Below the pieces are notes generated by a model. The model did no database searches and had not been told where the DNA came from. It saw only the letters and a list, made by a program, of their open reading frames with translations. From Candidatus Nitrosopumilus sp. (GTDB lineage Archaea; Thermoproteota; Nitrososphaeria; Nitrososphaerales; Nitrosopumilaceae): a DNA stretch of 7,324 nucleotides. Shown here piece by piece: positions 1 to 5,716 of the stretch. Location of the stretch: the NCBI GenBank assembly GCA_013203245.1, contig JABMOR010000075.1, positions 1-7,324 of the forward strand, in the 5' to 3' direction. Positions within the stretch are counted from its first letter, which is position 1; the number at the start of each line of letters is the position of its first letter. The position numbers were made by a program, and so were the translations under genes.

Positions 1-741
1 ATTGAATCATCAGACTTTACGACTTTGGCGTTTATTGCATTACCTGGCGAACCTGACAACAACCCAACAATTAACATGAATGTTGGAGACAAAGTAGTCT
101 TTGATGTAGTCAATGATGGAAAATCATTCCATGCATTTGGTGTAACACAAGATGATGAAGGCTTTGGAGGAATTATTAGCGGTAGTGAAATTGGATCTGG
201 ATCAAACCCACTTAAGGGCGGTGATAGTGGTTCAGCAGAATTTATCGCTGGTGAAGAGGGAATTTACTATTACATTTGTACTGTTCCAGGTCACAGAGAC
301 CAAGGAATGGTTGGCAAAATCATTGTAGGTGATGTTGTAGCACCTGAACCAGTTGTTGTAGCACCTAAACCAGTTGTTGTAGCACCTAAACCAGTTGTTG
401 TAGCACCTAAACCAGTTGTTGTAGCACCTAAACCAGTTGAATTTAACGGTGTAATTTCTCTACCAGAAGGATCTGGAGTTCCTGGATGTGATGAAATAAA
501 CGAATGTTACATTCCATATCATGTTACAGTTTCAGCAGGTGAAGAAATTACTTGGTCAAATGATGACTCTGCAGCTCATACTGTAACAAGTGGAACTCCA
601 TCAAGTGGTTCAGATGGAAACTTTGATAGTGGTTTGTTTATGGCAGAGGGTACATTCTCTGTAACTCTTGATGAGTCTGGTGAATATCCTTACTATTGCA
701 TGGTTCACCCTTGGATGACTGGTAATATCACAGTAAACTAG
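1..741 (+). CDS. Double-cupredoxin (two type-1 copper sites) secreted protein, 5'-truncated
   Basis: The frame is open from the first base of the window, so the gene begins upstream; the TTG at 25 lies just before a cupredoxin strand and would leave no secretion signal, so I do not take it as the start. Residues are counted from base 1. Domain 1 (about 10-110) has type-1 copper ligands H44, C93, H98 and M103, with C-x4-H-x4-M spacing as in rusticyanin. A proline-rich linker (112-146) of five VVAPxPV units follows. Domain 2 (about 148-246) has H193, C233, H236 and M239 with the tighter C-x2-H-x2-M spacing of amicyanin, plus an extra cysteine pair (C163, C169) that may form a disulfide. Such blue-copper proteins carry single electrons outside the membrane. 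The CtaA-like gene 12 bases downstream suggests a link to the terminal oxidase, which is inference. The missing N-terminus could hold a signal peptide, a TM anchor or another domain. Confidence 0.9.
   Translation: MESSDFTTLAFIALPGEPDNNPTINMNVGDKVVFDVVNDGKSFHAFGVTQDDEGFGGIISGSEIGSGSNPLKGGDSGSAEFIAGEEGIYYYICTVPGHRDQGMVGKIIVGDVVAPEPVVVAPKPVVVAPKPVVVAPKPVVVAPKPVEFNGVISLPEGSGVPGCDEINECYIPYHVTVSAGEEITWSNDDSAAHTVTSGTPSSGSDGNFDSGLFMAEGTFSVTLDESGEYPYYCMVHPWMTGNITVN
334..438 (+). repeat. Five tandem 21-bp units encoding VVAPxPV linker
   Basis: Five head-to-tail 21-base units start at 334, 355, 376, 397 and 418. The last four are identical; the first differs by one base that changes Lys to Glu (VVAPEPV instead of VVAPKPV). 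The period is a multiple of three, so gain or loss of a unit keeps the frame and only changes the length of the Pro/Lys-rich spacer between the two copper domains. The perfect identity of copies 2-5, including third codon positions, suggests recent expansion by slippage or unequal recombination. Confidence 0.97.
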
Positions 742-753
742 AATCGAAAAATC

Positions 754-1197
754 TTGGCTATTCAATATCTTGCATTAACAACATTGATAGTTTTGTATTC
801 GCTAATGTTTATTGGTGGATATATTTCAGCTGCAGGACTTGGATTAACTTGTCCTGAATGGCCACTATGTCCTAATGGAGTAATGCCTTCAGAAGAATAT
901 TTGATCGAATGGATTCATAGAACTACTGCTGCAACTACTGGTGTACTAGTAATTTCAACAATGGTTGCAAGTCTTATCAACAAAAATGCAGATTTGAAAA
1001 TCAAAATAACTAGCTCACTTGCAACTGTATTGGTGATTACACAAATTACTCTTGGTGCTTTGGTAATTGATACAAAACTTCACGCAGTACTAGTTGCAAT
1101 TCACTTGGGAATAGGAATTTGGTTGTTTGCTATGGTGTTGTTAACTGTATTGTTTGCATTTAGAATTGCAAAATTCTCCAAATCAACTACTGCTTAG
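754..1197 (+). CDS. ctaA: Compact CtaA/COX15-like heme A synthase
   Basis: This 147-residue protein has four predicted membrane segments (about 4-22, 58-77, 86-106 and 111-136), half the length of bacterial CtaA, as in the compact archaeal form described from Aeropyrum. The family enzyme oxidises the C8 methyl of heme O to make heme A for aa3-type oxidases. Visible family marks are GGYISAAG followed by CPEWPLC with the extracellular cysteine pair C33/C39, then EWIHR with the Glu (E52) and the heme-ligand or catalytic His (H55), and a second conserved His in the last helix (AIHLG, H117). It starts with TTG 12 bases after the cupredoxin stop, so the two are probably co-transcribed. The next in-frame ATG lies inside helix 1, which supports TTG. 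Its 3' end overlaps the convergent gene by 11 bases. Assignment to the family is firm; that heme A is really made is inference. Confidence 0.85.
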   Translation: MAIQYLALTTLIVLYSLMFIGGYISAAGLGLTCPEWPLCPNGVMPSEEYLIEWIHRTTAATTGVLVISTMVASLINKNADLKIKITSSLATVLVITQITLGALVIDTKLHAVLVAIHLGIGIWLFAMVLLTVLFAFRIAKFSKSTTA

Positions 1198-1711
1198 ATT
1201 TTTTAAAAAATTTTGGCAAGTAAATATACAATATCACGCCTGTAAATACTAAAGCACCTGTGGTGATTGCACCAATGAATACCATTCCAAATGGACTTTG
1301 TGTTCCCATGTTAAATGTATAAGTTAGAATTTTATCTGTTCCTTCCATATCATACAAATCAATTTTAACAATATGATTTCCTATATTTTTCCAAACATAA
1401 TCTAAATCCCAATGTGTTCCTGTAACTAATGTTGGAGGGATCGTATCTACTTGCTGGTCATTATAGTACACTCTGATCCCCATTGTAAAATTATCCACTT
1501 CATCATAATCAAATCCCTTTGTTACCTTGATGAGAAATTGTGATGACTCATCAATTTGTGGAAATTCTGGTGCTGTGGCTACTTGGACTCTATATCCACC
1601 ATATGACTGCTCAGCAGAGTTGAACATTGAATGAGCATATGCTAAATCAAATCCCGAATATGCTGAAAAAATCAAAACAAAGATCAAGAAAATTGATCGC
1701 TTTTTAGCCAT
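1187..1711 (-). CDS. Exported, C-terminally anchored beta-domain protein with predicted mature N-terminal His
   Basis: This is a 174-residue protein. A basic start (AKKRS) and hydrophobic core (7-21) form a signal peptide with a likely cleavage site after AYA, which would expose H27 as residue 1 of the mature protein. Residues 28-136 look like an all-beta, Ig/CopC/YtkA-like domain (GGYRVQVATAPEFP, then FLIKVTKG, then NHIVKIDLYD). A single TM helix (about 142-165) and a basic tail (KFFKKSK) end the chain, so the domain faces outside. Other histidines are H100 and H113. A free N-terminal His is the copper-binding feature of histidine-brace proteins such as CopC and PmoB/AmoB. Together with the neighbouring copper protein and CtaA gene, this makes a role in copper delivery or oxidase assembly possible but unproven. 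The ATG has a TATA-like box about 28 bases upstream, suggesting a leaderless transcript. I cannot assign a named family. Confidence 0.85.
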   Translation of the reverse strand: MAKKRSIFLIFVLIFSAYSGFDLAYAHSMFNSAEQSYGGYRVQVATAPEFPQIDESSQFLIKVTKGFDYDEVDNFTMGIRVYYNDQQVDTIPPTLVTGTHWDLDYVWKNIGNHIVKIDLYDMEGTDKILTYTFNMGTQSPFGMVFIGAITTGALVFTGVILYIYLPKFFKKSKQ

Positions 1712-1734
1712 TCAAAATATCCTGTAAACTTGAC

Positions 1735-1743
1735 AAATATATT
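1735..1743 (-). promoter_or_regulatory. TATA-like box for the exported beta-domain protein
   Basis: Minus-strand AATATATTT is centred about 28 bases before the ATG at 1711, the spacing expected for an archaeal TATA box when transcription begins at or next to the start codon. No Shine-Dalgarno sequence precedes the ATG, which fits a leaderless transcript. Confidence 0.5.
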
Positions 1744-1775
1744 GTAAATCAATTCTGGAAGGAAATCTTCAAAAC

Positions 1776-1783
1776 CTTTAAAT
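1776..1783 (+). promoter_or_regulatory. TATA-like box for the SRPBCC gene
   Basis: CTTTAAAT is centred 28 bases before the TTG at 1808. The spacing places the transcript start at the TTG itself, which supports that codon as the translation start of a leaderless mRNA. The divergent box for the 1187-1711 gene lies only about 40 bases away. Confidence 0.55.
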
Positions 1784-1807
1784 CCTTATTGACAAGAATC
1801 CCAGCAG

Positions 1808-2410
1808 TTGACTCTCGTTTCAAAATCAATCGATATTAAAACACCTGTAGATAGTGTTTTCACTTACTTTGCAAGACCAGAACATGTTTCTGACCAAATC
1901 AAAAATGATACTGTAGGAATGACTGTCATTCCAATGGATATCAAAGAAGGAATGGGTGTTGGTACAACTTTTAGAATTATCGGTGACTTTAGTGGAAAAC
2001 GATTAGAGTGGGATTGTGAAACAACTGAATTCATTAGAAATGAGAAAATCACTGCCAAACAAATCAAAGGTCCTTTCAAGAGATGGCAAATTACCAACGA
2101 ATTCAAAGCATTAGGTAATAATCTTACAAGAGTAACAATGTCAGTAGACTATGCAATGCCATTTGGTCCTCTCGGAGCAATTTTGGATAAAGCAAAATTT
2201 GCAAAATCTGCTGAAAAAGGAATGGAGACTGCTCTATACAACGTTAGAGGATTACTAGAAGGAAACGGTTCAATTCCAGTATACATTACACTAGATGCAT
2301 ACCAGAAACTTTTAGCCGAAAAGAAAAAGATGAACGATGTTCCAGTTTCAACTGCACTTACGGCAATCATTGAAAAGTACAATGAAATTCAAGCTAAAAC
2401 ACAAAACTAA
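1808..2410 (+). CDS. SRPBCC (START/polyketide cyclase-like) protein with RHH-like C-terminal tail
   Basis: Residues 1-150 read as an SRPBCC helix-grip domain: a first strand (LVSKSIDIKTPVDSVFTYFA) with the typical Val-x-x-Val-Phe helix, alternating strands (GVGTTFRI, KRLEWDCETTEF, KITAKQIKG, RWQITNEF, LTRVTMSVDYAMP) and a long amphipathic C-terminal helix (120-152). Such domains bind hydrophobic ligands in a central cavity; nothing here shows which. Residues 155-195 lie beyond the usual domain end and resemble a ribbon-helix-helix unit: a short strand (PVYITL), a helix (DAYQKLLAEKKKM), a turn (NDVPVS) and a second helix (TALTAIIEKYNEI). The TTG start is favoured because the TATA-like box sits 28 bases upstream and the first strand begins right after it. 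The gene stands alone between a divergent promoter and a tRNA. Function unknown. Confidence 0.85.
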   Translation: MTLVSKSIDIKTPVDSVFTYFARPEHVSDQIKNDTVGMTVIPMDIKEGMGVGTTFRIIGDFSGKRLEWDCETTEFIRNEKITAKQIKGPFKRWQITNEFKALGNNLTRVTMSVDYAMPFGPLGAILDKAKFAKSAEKGMETALYNVRGLLEGNGSIPVYITLDAYQKLLAEKKKMNDVPVSTALTAIIEKYNEIQAKTQN

Positions 2411-2469
2411 ATTTTCATTTCTTTTGAAATCTTAAGATTAATAACAACTCTGGGCTTATCTACTTCTGT

Positions 2470-2543
2470 GGGTTTATGGCGCAGCCAGGTAGCGCACCGG
2501 ACTCTTAATCCGGTTGTCGAGGGTCCGAATCCCTCTAGACCCG
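2470..2543 (+). tRNA. tRNA-Lys (anticodon CTT)
   Basis: A full 74-base cloverleaf: acceptor GGGTTTA (2470-2476) pairs with TAGACCC (2536-2542), with discriminator G2543. The D stem is GCGC/GCGC (2479-2482, 2492-2495), and its loop contains the GG pair. The anticodon stem is CCGGA/TCCGG (2497-2501, 2509-2513) around loop CTCTTAA, giving anticodon CTT (2504-2506), which reads AAG. The T stem is GAGGG/CCCTC (2519-2523, 2531-2535) around TCCGAAT, so position 55 is C rather than the usual T. There is no intron and no encoded CCA, as is common in archaea. A T-rich run follows directly and probably ends transcription. Confidence 0.97.
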
Positions 2544-2556
2544 CTTTTAATTTTTA
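2544..2556 (+). terminator. T-rich terminator after tRNA-Lys
   Basis: CTTTTAATTTTT begins immediately after the discriminator base. Archaeal RNA polymerase stops on U-rich stretches without needing a hairpin, so this is the likely end of the tRNA precursor. The convergent receiver gene ends 27 bases further on. Confidence 0.5.
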
Positions 2557-2582
2557 AAACCAATTCTTTTTGCTAAATAAAA

Positions 2583-2960
2583 TTATTTTTCTACTTTGAT
2601 TACAGAGTATTTTTTTGCCAATGCAAGTAACTCATCTATTCCTAATGGTTTTGAAATTACTTTAATCAATCCCTCTTTGATTGCTTCTTTACTTTTTACT
2701 GAAACCTCTGAGAATCCTGTAATAATTATCACATTTGCATTTGCATCAATTTTCTTAATTTGTTTGAATGCTTGATAGCCATCAAGTATGGGCATATCTC
2801 CATCCATAATTACTAGGGATGGTTTATTCTCTCTAAATTTTTTAACCCCTTCTTCTCCATTTGATGCAATTACTACGTTAAATTCATGTAATTCTAAAAT
2901 TTCTTTATAGATTTCAACCAAATCTTCATCGTCTTCTACAATTAGAATTACTTCTTCCAT
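2583..2960 (-). CDS. Stand-alone response-regulator receiver (CheY-like)
   Basis: A 125-residue protein that is one complete receiver domain with no output domain. The acidic pocket (E9, D10, D11 in LIVEDDED), the phosphoacceptor D53 (LVIMDGDMP), the switch Thr (T81 in IIITGF) and the conserved Lys (K104 in ISKP) are all in place, so phosphorylation should work. The family accepts a phosphoryl group from a histidine kinase and signals by protein contact or as a relay. The divergent histidine kinase 171 bases away is the obvious partner, though this is inferred from position. The ATG has a TATA-like box about 28 bases upstream and no Shine-Dalgarno sequence, so the mRNA is probably leaderless. 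Without a DNA-binding domain its downstream target cannot be read from the sequence. Confidence 0.95.
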   Translation of the reverse strand: MEEVILIVEDDEDLVEIYKEILELHEFNVVIASNGEEGVKKFRENKPSLVIMDGDMPILDGYQAFKQIKKIDANANVIIITGFSEVSVKSKEAIKEGLIKVISKPLGIDELLALAKKYSVIKVEK

Positions 2961-2984
2961 ATCTAATCATACCATCATATTTCA

Positions 2985-2992
2985 TTATTAAA
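2985..2992 (-). promoter_or_regulatory. TATA-like box for the receiver gene
   Basis: Minus-strand TTTAATAA is centred about 28 bases before the receiver ATG at 2960, matching the spacing of the other leaderless promoters in this window. It lies in the 171-base divergent region shared with the histidine kinase. Confidence 0.45.
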
Positions 2993-3072
2993 TAATACGT
3001 TAGTTTTGATTATAACATATTGCTCATTATCTATCTTTTTTGTTAATTAATTTTAAGAAAAAATGGAACTGA

Positions 3073-3080
3073 TATTATAT
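3073..3080 (+). promoter_or_regulatory. Candidate TATA-like box for the histidine kinase
   Basis: TATTATAT is centred about 55 bases before the TTG at 3132. If used, transcription would begin near 3103 and leave a leader of about 29 bases that includes the Shine-Dalgarno sequence. An alternative box, TTAATTAA at 3043-3050, would give a longer leader. The choice is uncertain because the whole region is AT-rich. Confidence 0.3.
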
Positions 3081-3120
3081 GAAAACGTATATGCTTCAAC
3101 TACACAATACATGTAAAATT

Positions 3121-3125
3121 AGGAG
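3121..3125 (+). promoter_or_regulatory. Shine-Dalgarno sequence deciding the TTG start of the histidine kinase
   Basis: AGGAG lies six bases before the TTG at 3132 and matches the archaeal anti-Shine-Dalgarno core. The nearby ATG at 3136 is out of frame. This is the clearest ribosome binding site in the window; most other genes here look leaderless. Confidence 0.65.
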
Positions 3126-3131
3126 ACAACT

Positions 3132-4907
3132 TTGAATGAATCTATATTAAAAACAAAATTGGTTAATGATAAACGAATCTTTATCTGGTTAATTGCAGCT
3201 CTAGTCGGGATTACCATAATCTATCAATTAAGACCCTTTCTTGATGATGAGCAATTCATGTGGATATCGATTCCCACATATTCAATTATTCCTGGCCTTC
3301 TGACATTTTTTACTCTAAGACTTGCAATAAAATTAAGACATGTAAATAGTTCTCACGCAAAGGCATTTGCAATTTTTGCTTTAGGCTCTGCATTTTGGTT
3401 TATAGCTGAGCAGATTTGGCAATTATATGATCATGTTTGGAGTGGTGATCCATTTCCATCAGAAGCTGATATTTTTTATATTGCAGCATATCCATGCCAC
3501 ATTGCATTTTTACTCATTTATCTAAAACCCACATTTAAAAAAATAAATCGAAATGTATGGTTTTTTGCAATTGCTTTGGCTTTCTCATTTTTGATACCCT
3601 CATTATTAGCATCATATGATGACATGCAAGGAGAAGATATATTTCCAACATCTATTGCACTTGCATACCCAATTTTGTCATCAGTACAATTAATTCCTGC
3701 AATTGTTGGTGTCATGTATCTTATCAAGAAACCATCAAATTTTTCTTGGATGTTGATTTTATTTGGATTTATTTTATATAATATTGCAGATACTTATTTT
3801 CTCTTTGCAGAATTAGATGGATCATACTATGATGGACATCCAGTAGATTTGATCTTTGTTTACGGTTTTATCTTTTTTATTTTTGCATTTTATCATCATT
3901 CAAAATTTATAAATATTTTTCACGACAAAGATACGCTTTTTTCTGATAAAGTTCAATTTGAAACAATTACTAAATTTGGAATTCCACTTACAGTATCTAT
4001 TGTTTGTATGGTAATTCTAATTACTCTTATTTATTCAACTTTTAATGAAGTCAATCAAGATATTTCTGCTAATTTCTTCTTTGGCATTGTAACAATATTG
4101 GGTGTCCTTGCTGTAGTTGTGATAACTATCAACAAGAACCTCTCACGTCTAGTTAAAATGAGAACTAGTGAACTAGTTGTGCAACGAGACAATCTTGAAA
4201 ATCTTGTTGAAGAAAAAACCCGACAAATACTAAAGTCTGAACGATTATCTGCCATTGGTGAATTATCAGGACGACTTGCACATGACTTGAGAAACCCTCT
4301 ATCTGTAATGAAAATGTCTTTAGAATTGATAAAACAATCCCCATCTGATTCAAAAATATCTGATTCTACTATCACTAAACGCATTGATTTGATAGAAAAA
4401 AGCATTGATAGAATATCCCATCAAGTTGATGATGTTTTAGGATATGTTAGAATTTCACCATTGAATTTGACAAATGTTTCATTAGTGGAAGTTATTGAAA
4501 GTTCTTTGAGCAAAATAAATGTCCCATCTGACATTGAAGTCAGTATTGATAAAAATGACATTAAGATTAATTGTGATATAGTAAAACTTGATGCTGTATT
4601 TATCAATCTAATTGTTAATTCCATTCAGGAAATGCATCAAGGAGGAAAAATTGAAATTAAAATATCTGAGAAAGATAATTTTGTAGAAATGCAATTCATT
4701 GATTCAGGGAATGGAATTCCTGATGTTGATATAAAGAAAATATTTGAGCCTTTGTTTACAACAAAACAAAAAGGTACTGGATTAGGTTTGGCAAGTTGTA
4801 AAAATATCATAGAACAACATCATGGAGAAATCAGTGTGAAGAACAATCCTACGACCTTTACAATACATTTACCTAAAATGATATCTTCATTATCTGTTAA
4901 AAACTAA
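3132..4907 (+). CDS. Multi-pass membrane sensor histidine kinase
   Basis: A 591-residue protein. The N-terminal 335 residues hold about ten predicted TM segments (roughly 15-31, 46-66, 76-97, 114-132, 143-160, 173-198, 205-226, 238-254, 282-302 and 313-333) with only short loops, so the signal is probably sensed in or at the membrane. The 97-121 stretch (WQLYDHVW, then GDPFPSEADIFY) resembles a segment seen in integral-membrane sensors of bacterial signalling proteins; this is from memory. A coiled-coil stalk (about 340-375) leads to the dimerisation/phosphotransfer domain with H384 in AHDLRNPL. The ATP-binding domain follows: N box NLIVNSIQEM (N492, N496), G1 box DSGNGIP (524-530), F box FEPLFTTK, G2 box GTGLGL (548-553). 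All catalytic motifs are intact; the N box is of the NtrB-like type. No PAS or HAMP domain is evident. The TTG start is fixed by AGGAG at 3121-3125. The likely partner is the divergent receiver. Confidence 0.93.
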   Translation: MNESILKTKLVNDKRIFIWLIAALVGITIIYQLRPFLDDEQFMWISIPTYSIIPGLLTFFTLRLAIKLRHVNSSHAKAFAIFALGSAFWFIAEQIWQLYDHVWSGDPFPSEADIFYIAAYPCHIAFLLIYLKPTFKKINRNVWFFAIALAFSFLIPSLLASYDDMQGEDIFPTSIALAYPILSSVQLIPAIVGVMYLIKKPSNFSWMLILFGFILYNIADTYFLFAELDGSYYDGHPVDLIFVYGFIFFIFAFYHHSKFINIFHDKDTLFSDKVQFETITKFGIPLTVSIVCMVILITLIYSTFNEVNQDISANFFFGIVTILGVLAVVVITINKNLSRLVKMRTSELVVQRDNLENLVEEKTRQILKSERLSAIGELSGRLAHDLRNPLSVMKMSLELIKQSPSDSKISDSTITKRIDLIEKSIDRISHQVDDVLGYVRISPLNLTNVSLVEVIESSLSKINVPSDIEVSIDKNDIKINCDIVKLDAVFINLIVNSIQEMHQGGKIEIKISEKDNFVEMQFIDSGNGIPDVDIKKIFEPLFTTKQKGTGLGLASCKNIIEQHHGEISVKNNPTTFTIHLPKMISSLSVKN

Positions 4908-4921
4908 ATTCAAAATCAAAT

Positions 4922-5488
4922 CTATAATTTTTTTAATAAAGTAAATCTGGGTTTATCTGGTTCAATATCTTCATGCATGTCTACATTACTTACAAATCTT
5001 ACATTATAGTTCATCCATCTATTCTGCATGTTTCGAAATTTTTGATTCTCATCAATTTGTCTTTCTGCCTCTTCAAATTTTTCACAATTCATTATGTATT
5101 TTCCAGAAACTCTAAACATTTCTGCAATTCCTTTTTCTAATGTCTCATCATCCAAATAATTCATCAATCCATGAGTAAATACAAAATCAACTGAAGCATT
5201 TTCAAATGGCAATTCAGTAATACTGCCTTTTTTAAAATCTACAACTCCAAGTTTTTCTTTTGCTATTTCTAATGCATGGTCATTTAGATCTATACCGTGA
5301 ATTTGAAACGTATCTGGAAATAGTCTTAAATCAATCCCTGTCCCGCAACCAATCTCTAATACACTTGTACAGCGCAAGGAAGTGGCTAAATCTTTAACAA
5401 ACTTTGCAAATTCTTCATTATATCGTGATTCATTCTCATCTGAATATTTATTCCAAAACTCTTCATTGTAATACATAGAATTTTTCAA
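4922..5488 (-). CDS. Class I SAM-dependent methyltransferase
   Basis: A 188-residue Rossmann-fold methyltransferase. SAM-binding motif I is VLEIGCGTG (43-51); the acidic residue ending strand 2 is D67 in IHGIDLND; motif II context is GSITELPF (88-95); strand 4 is VDFVFTHGLMNYL (100-112), followed by MFRVSGKYIMNCE (124-136) and a terminal FTLLKKL strand. The HGLMNYL and RVSGKYI segments recall small methylases annotated with sugar (pseudaminic acid-type) pathways, but this is weak. The substrate cannot be read. It follows the Cys-rich mini-gene by 26 bases on the same strand, so it may be the last gene of an ilvE-led transcript. The start is uncertain: TTG at 5488 or ATG at 5476, four codons later; neither has a clear Shine-Dalgarno sequence. 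Its 3' end lies 14 bases from the convergent kinase stop. Confidence 0.88.
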   Translation of the reverse strand: MKNSMYYNEEFWNKYSDENESRYNEEFAKFVKDLATSLRCTSVLEIGCGTGIDLRLFPDTFQIHGIDLNDHALEIAKEKLGVVDFKKGSITELPFENASVDFVFTHGLMNYLDDETLEKGIAEMFRVSGKYIMNCEKFEEAERQIDENQKFRNMQNRWMNYNVRFVSNVDMHEDIEPDKPRFTLLKKL

Positions 5489-5514
5489 ACATTGCTCTAT
5501 TTGATACTAATTAT

Positions 5515-5676
5515 TCAGTGCTGGCATTTGCATGGAATAAGTTTTGTATCAAATGTGCAATCATGCGGACCATCTGATTTCCCTTGTGTAGGAATTTCTT
5601 TCATACAATCATTATGGCGACCTTTTCTGCAAAACCAGCAGATTTCATGTGTTTCACCAGAAGCGCATGAATCCAT
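5515..5676 (-). CDS. 53-residue Cys/His-rich mini-protein (probable metal-binding)
   Basis: ATG at 5676 to TGA at 5515 encodes a 53-residue protein with seven cysteines (C4, C13, C16, C24, C40, C49, C51) and four histidines (H10, H21, H38, H53). Pairs such as EICWFC (C-x2-C), H21-x2-C24, H38-x-C40 and CKC are typical of zinc-ribbon or knuckle folds; disulfides or an Fe-S site are alternatives. It is charged and hydrophilic, with no signal peptide or TM segment, so it is probably cytoplasmic. It sits on the minus strand 40 bases after the ilvE stop and 26 bases before the methyltransferase start, filling the gap neatly. A longer open frame on the opposite strand (5492-5701) masks it, but that frame's product looks random. 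No other in-frame ATG, GTG or TTG precedes the chosen ATG before an upstream stop. I recognise no named family. Confidence 0.72.
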   Translation of the reverse strand: MDSCASGETHEICWFCRKGRHNDCMKEIPTQGKSDGPHDCTFDTKLIPCKCQH

Positions 5677-5716
5677 AATCTCTAATCTACATTGCTGGTA
5701 AAAAACTTCATGGAAT

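Noticed and set aside
25..27. TTG as the start of the double-cupredoxin gene
   Set aside because: The frame is open upstream to the window edge, and starting here would remove any export signal and cut close to the first copper domain.
334..438. CRISPR-like direct repeats
   Set aside because: The 21-base units are contiguous without spacers and encode an in-frame Pro-rich linker.
1187..1197. 11-base convergent overlap between the CtaA gene and the exported protein gene
   Set aside because: Tail-to-tail overlaps of this size are common in compact archaeal genomes and need no special explanation.
1864..2382. Two minus-strand frames inside the SRPBCC gene
   Set aside because: Shadows of the coding strand; the plus-strand protein has a clear fold pattern and a promoter.
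3063..3116. 17-codon ATG frame before the histidine kinase (possible leader peptide)
   Set aside because: No Shine-Dalgarno or correctly spaced TATA box supports its ATG, and the composition is unremarkable; likely chance.
3518..4624. Four minus-strand frames inside the histidine kinase gene
   Set aside because: They are antisense to intact kinase motifs and encode no recognisable domains.
5492..5701. Plus-strand frame of 69 codons
   Set aside because: It lies antisense to the Cys-rich mini-gene and overlaps it almost fully; its product has no domain-like pattern, and the minus-strand reading has coherent metal-site spacing and fits the gene order.
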